Assembly: GCA_005878995.1 (NCBI GenBank)
Contig: VBME01000031.1
Coordinates: forward strand, 1 to 6,766
Reading direction: 5' to 3'
Source: Methanobacteriota archaeon
GTDB lineage: Archaea; Thermoplasmatota; Thermoplasmata; RBG-16-68-12
DNA length: 6,766 nt
The translations under genes were made by a program, and so were the position numbers. Below, piece by piece: positions 4,605 through 6,766 of this stretch. Numbering within the stretch: position 1 is the first letter of the stretch; every line of letters begins with the position of its first letter. The notes below the pieces were generated by a model that saw only the letters and a list, made by a program, of their open reading frames with translations, was not told the DNA's origin and did not search any database.

Positions 4605-5860
4605 TCACCACCGGTTTAGCGGGCGGTCCACGCTGGTCGCGAGCCGCGGGTCCGCAAGGAGATCCTTCATGCCGCCGTTCGCGTACGACTTCGGCCTGGT
4701 GTGTGGGCCGCAATAGTGATGCAGGACGATCGGCGAGGTGACGAACGGGGCGAGCCAGAGGATGTTGTAGTAGAGCCCGACCGGATTCACGAGGAGGAGA
4801 CCGAAGCTCATCAAGCCGATCAGGGCGACCGTGCCGCGTCCCATGAAGAGAATCTCGCGCATCGACATCGGCGGTTCGTCCTTCGGCGTCACGGGGAAGC
4901 GCCGCGTGCGGTCGACGAGGTACATGATCATCGAGCGGACCTCGTGCGGGAGCATGATCGCTCCGATCGCGCGGCTCAGCGTGCGCGCGCGGTAGAAGTC
5001 GAACAGCTTCAGGCGGACCTGCACGATCTTCGCGAGCGTGAAGACGGACGCGGGATCATCAGGAGAACGGCCTTCTTGGCGGGAGAGATCTTTGCCGGTG
5101 GCACGAAGGAGAAGAACTCCATCGAGCCGCGCGTCCACTTGTTCTGGCGCTTGATGAAGCCCCGGACGTTCTCCGGCATCGCCTCCCAGGAATGCAAAGG
5201 AACAAAGGCGGATCCGTATCCGACGTTCGCGAGCTTGATGGCGGTCGCGAAGTCCTCCGAGACGTAGCGCTCATCGAAGCCGCCCACCTCGATCAGCGGC
5301 TTGACCCGGATCAGGACGTTGTGGCCGTAGCAGACGACGGTGCCCAGATAGCCCGCGAGCTTCCGCTCCCATTCGTCGCGGCTCATCTCGTGTGCGGGGG
5401 CGAGCGCCCCGGGGAACGGCCGGTCCGTGTTCCAGATGTTCACCATGCCCTGGAAGATCGCGAGGTCCGCGTTGTCCGGATGCTCCGCGTACCGCAACGC
5501 GTGCCCGACCCAGTCCGGCGGAAGGGCCGAGTCCGCATCGAGGAGGACGAGGTAGTCGTATTCGGACCCGTACGCCCGCAGCCAGTTGTTGATCGCCCCC
5601 GCCTTGAACGCCTCCCGGTTCGGGCGCCGCAGGAGACGGAAGCCCATCTCGACCGCGAGGCGGTCGAGCCGCTTCGAGAAGACGAAGGCGAAACTGAACA
5701 GGAACAGGACCATCAAAACGAACTGCGCGAGGCTGACGTGCAGGTACCAGTTCACCGCGATCGCGCCGAACGCCAGGACGGTCGTGATCCAGATGCCGAA
5801 GACCACCGCGAAGAAGCGCCGGCCCCATCGACGTTCCGCCTCGATGCGAGCGCGCGAGAT
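4605..5860 (-). pseudogene. Damaged membrane glycosyltransferase family 2 (cellulose synthase/OpgH-like)
   Basis: The intact family moves sugar from a nucleotide donor onto a glycan or lipid at the membrane. The N-terminal part (frame of 5860) has two hydrophobic helices in the first 60 residues, then RRPNREAFKAGAINNWL, LLDADSALPPDW (DxD at 5539-5531), YVSEDFA (ED near 5257) and FIKRQNKWTRG (a QxxKW variant of QxxRW near 5146). That frame ends at 5009. The C-terminal part is in another frame (about 5053-4605), with FPVTPKDE near 4892 like the gating loop, two TM helices and a basic tail. One missing C near 5054 would join them as ...VLLMIP-ASVFTLAK.... Two family segments look absent: the PxYNE and DD(S/G)T half of the GT-A fold (second TM helix runs straight into KRLDRLAVEMGF, about 5665-5680) and TM helices after QxxKW. 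The start is also irregular: GGAGGA at 5872-5867, 6 nt, then ATC5860; the first standard codon is GTG5806. It could be a decayed gene or an assembly artefact. Confidence 0.78.
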
Positions 5861-5900
5861 GAGGAATCCTCCGGACCGCGGTGCCTACGGCGGTCCAGGG

Positions 5901-5910
5901 TATATTCTTA
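5901..5910 (-). promoter_or_regulatory. TATA-like box of the glycosyltransferase gene
   Basis: Read on the minus strand, 5910-5901 gives TAAGAATATA in the most AT-rich part of the right half of the window. Its centre is about 45 bp before ATC5860, so transcription would start near 5878, just ahead of the GGAGGA at 5872-5867. The left arm of the 8-bp inverted repeat (5909-5916) overlaps its upstream edge. Confidence 0.5.
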
Positions 5911-5948
5911 GTTGAACAATTGTCGAATTGATAATGACTATTCAACTA
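5909..5948. repeat. Nested inverted repeats upstream of the glycosyltransferase promoter
   Basis: TAGTTGAA (5909-5916) and TTCAACTA (5941-5948) form a perfect 8-bp inverted repeat with a 24-nt centre. Inside it, CAATT (5917-5921) and AATTG (5926-5930) form a second perfect dyad around GTCG. The element touches the TATA-like box of the glycosyltransferase gene and lies 48 bp past the stop of the zinc-ribbon protein gene. It could be an operator or activator site, or a hairpin that ends transcription of the upstream gene. Position next to the TATA box favours regulation. Confidence 0.5.
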
Positions 5949-5995
5949 GTAATCCGGTCGGAGCCCCATCGCAGGGGGTGGTACGGTCCAGCGCT

Positions 5996-6766
5996 CTAGC
6001 GTTGGAGAGGCTTCCCGCAAGACGAGCAGAAGGTCGCGTACACATTGGCAGGAGGAACCGGCGCCCCACAGTTCCCGCAGAACGCGACCGCAATCGAAGG
6101 CGGCGCGGCGCTGGGCGCGCCGGTCGGGGCGGGGCGGGGATGCTTCCGGCGGTACCGCACCAGGAAGACGACGACCACCGAGACGACCGCGGCGGCAACG
6201 CCCGCGATAAGACCGATCACGAGGAACGGCGGCCAAGCGGTGATCTGGAACCCCGCGACCATCGAATCGAACGTCGCATTCGCCTCCCCGAACGCGCTCA
6301 ACGCCACGCTCAAAACGATGACCCACTCCCGCCCGTGGGCCGCGCTGACAACGATGACCGCTCTCTGAGCGTAGTTCGCGCCGGAGTATCCGACCCCGAA
6401 TGCGACGGCGAGGTGGCCCGACACCGAAAGGTACGTCGGCCCGTCGGCGAGGAACGCCGGATGGCCTTCTCGCTGAAGTTCGGTGATCGTCCCGTTCATG
6501 AGGGCCGCGAGGTAGGACGGATCCTCCCGAGCTCCCGAATCGGAGGTGTACGCCACGAGGACGTTCGTGCGGAACCCGTCGACGGTGGTGCCGCTCGTAA
6601 TGAGTGGGATCGACTGACCGCTGACCGTCACGTCCTTCTGCACCTGCCAATCCGACGGCACCGGGATTCGGAACCCGGAGGAATGATCGACCAGGAGGAA
6701 TGACACCGCGGGCCAGACCGTGACGCTCGTTGAGGCGGTGGCGGTTATGCTGCGGTTGTCGGTGAC
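5996..6766 (-). CDS. Surface protein with C-terminal TM helix and cytoplasmic zinc ribbon (partial, 5' end outside window)
   Basis: The visible 256 residues read without stop from the window edge to TAG at 5998-5996. The N-terminal 20 residues (VTDNRSITATASTSVTVWPA) continue into SFLLVDHSSGFRIPVPSDW, so the GTG at 6706 is probably internal. Residues about 25-178 look like a compact secreted alpha/beta domain (GFRIPVPSDWQVQKDV, DPSYLAALMNGTITELQREG, FDSMVAGFQI), reminiscent of PsbP- or DUF1795-like folds but not securely assigned. A TM helix spans about 180-204 (PFLVIGLIAGVAAAVVSVVVV), then basic RYRRKH, a Pro/Ala linker, and a zinc ribbon FCGNCG...FCSSCGKPLQR with C230, C233, C247 and C250 (CxxC-x13-CxxC). 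The orientation is domain outside, ribbon inside. It is on the same strand as, and 135 bp upstream of, the glycosyltransferase start, but that gene appears to have its own promoter. Function unknown. Confidence 0.82.
   Translation of the reverse strand, partial: VTDNRSITATASTSVTVWPAVSFLLVDHSSGFRIPVPSDWQVQKDVTVSGQSIPLITSGTTVDGFRTNVLVAYTSDSGAREDPSYLAALMNGTITELQREGHPAFLADGPTYLSVSGHLAVAFGVGYSGANYAQRAVIVVSAAHGREWVIVLSVALSAFGEANATFDSMVAGFQITAWPPFLVIGLIAGVAAAVVSVVVVFLVRYRRKHPRPAPTGAPSAAPPSIAVAFCGNCGAPVPPANVYATFCSSCGKPLQR

Noticed and set aside
5271..5945. Minus ORF with an ATG at 5945 as an alternative start for the glycosyltransferase
   Set aside because: It is in a different frame from the DxD, ED and QxxKW motifs, and it begins upstream of the TATA-like box.
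5192..6703. Plus-strand ORFs opposite the glycosyltransferase and zinc-ribbon genes
   Set aside because: Their products are charged, low-complexity shadows, while the minus strand holds family motifs, TM helices and a zinc ribbon.

Overview
The window looks like chromosome from a GC-rich archaeon, most likely of the Thermoplasmatota type. This is inferred from several signs. AT-rich TATA-like boxes lie about 25-35 bp before starts in otherwise GC-rich DNA. Leaders are short or absent. Membrane proteins carry a cytoplasmic tandem winged helix or zinc ribbons. A large surface protein is rich in N-glycosylation sequons. No rRNA, tRNA, CRISPR array or insertion sequence was seen.

Layout. At the left edge (1-152, minus) is the N-terminus of a membrane protein. 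It diverges from a small two-TM protein with a CxxC...HH finger (268-873, plus). Next is a 692-residue surface protein (987-3065, plus): signal peptide, six BNR/Asp-box repeats, a beta-sandwich stalk, one TM helix and two cytoplasmic winged helices. It is built like a one-component signal-transducing regulator. It converges with a CoA-pyrophosphatase-like Nudix hydrolase (3109-3768, minus).

The Nudix gene diverges from a small winged-helix protein (3885-4178, plus). Twenty-four bases further on, an easily missed RelE/ParE-type toxin gene (4203-4502, plus) begins at a CTG placed behind a strong Shine-Dalgarno; it has no ATG, GTG or TTG start. Together these two genes form a candidate toxin-antitoxin operon with the winged-helix protein as antitoxin and autorepressor. 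TGACA/TGTCA half-sites cluster around both divergent promoters.

The right part (4605-5860, minus) is a damaged membrane glycosyltransferase of family 2 (cellulose-synthase/OpgH-like). It has a non-ATG start position, an apparently missing N-terminal half of the GT-A fold, apparently missing TM helices and a frameshift near 5054. Its promoter sits beside nested inverted repeats. Last is the C-terminal 256 residues of a surface protein with one TM helix and a cytoplasmic double-CxxC zinc ribbon (5996-6766, minus, running off the edge).

Taken together, the region is about the cell envelope and signalling (surface sensor, glycosyltransferase, zinc-ribbon membrane proteins), with a small toxin-antitoxin-like cassette in the middle. 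The two points most worth following are the winged-helix/RelE pair with its CTG start and the BNR-propeller/TM/tandem-winged-helix protein.
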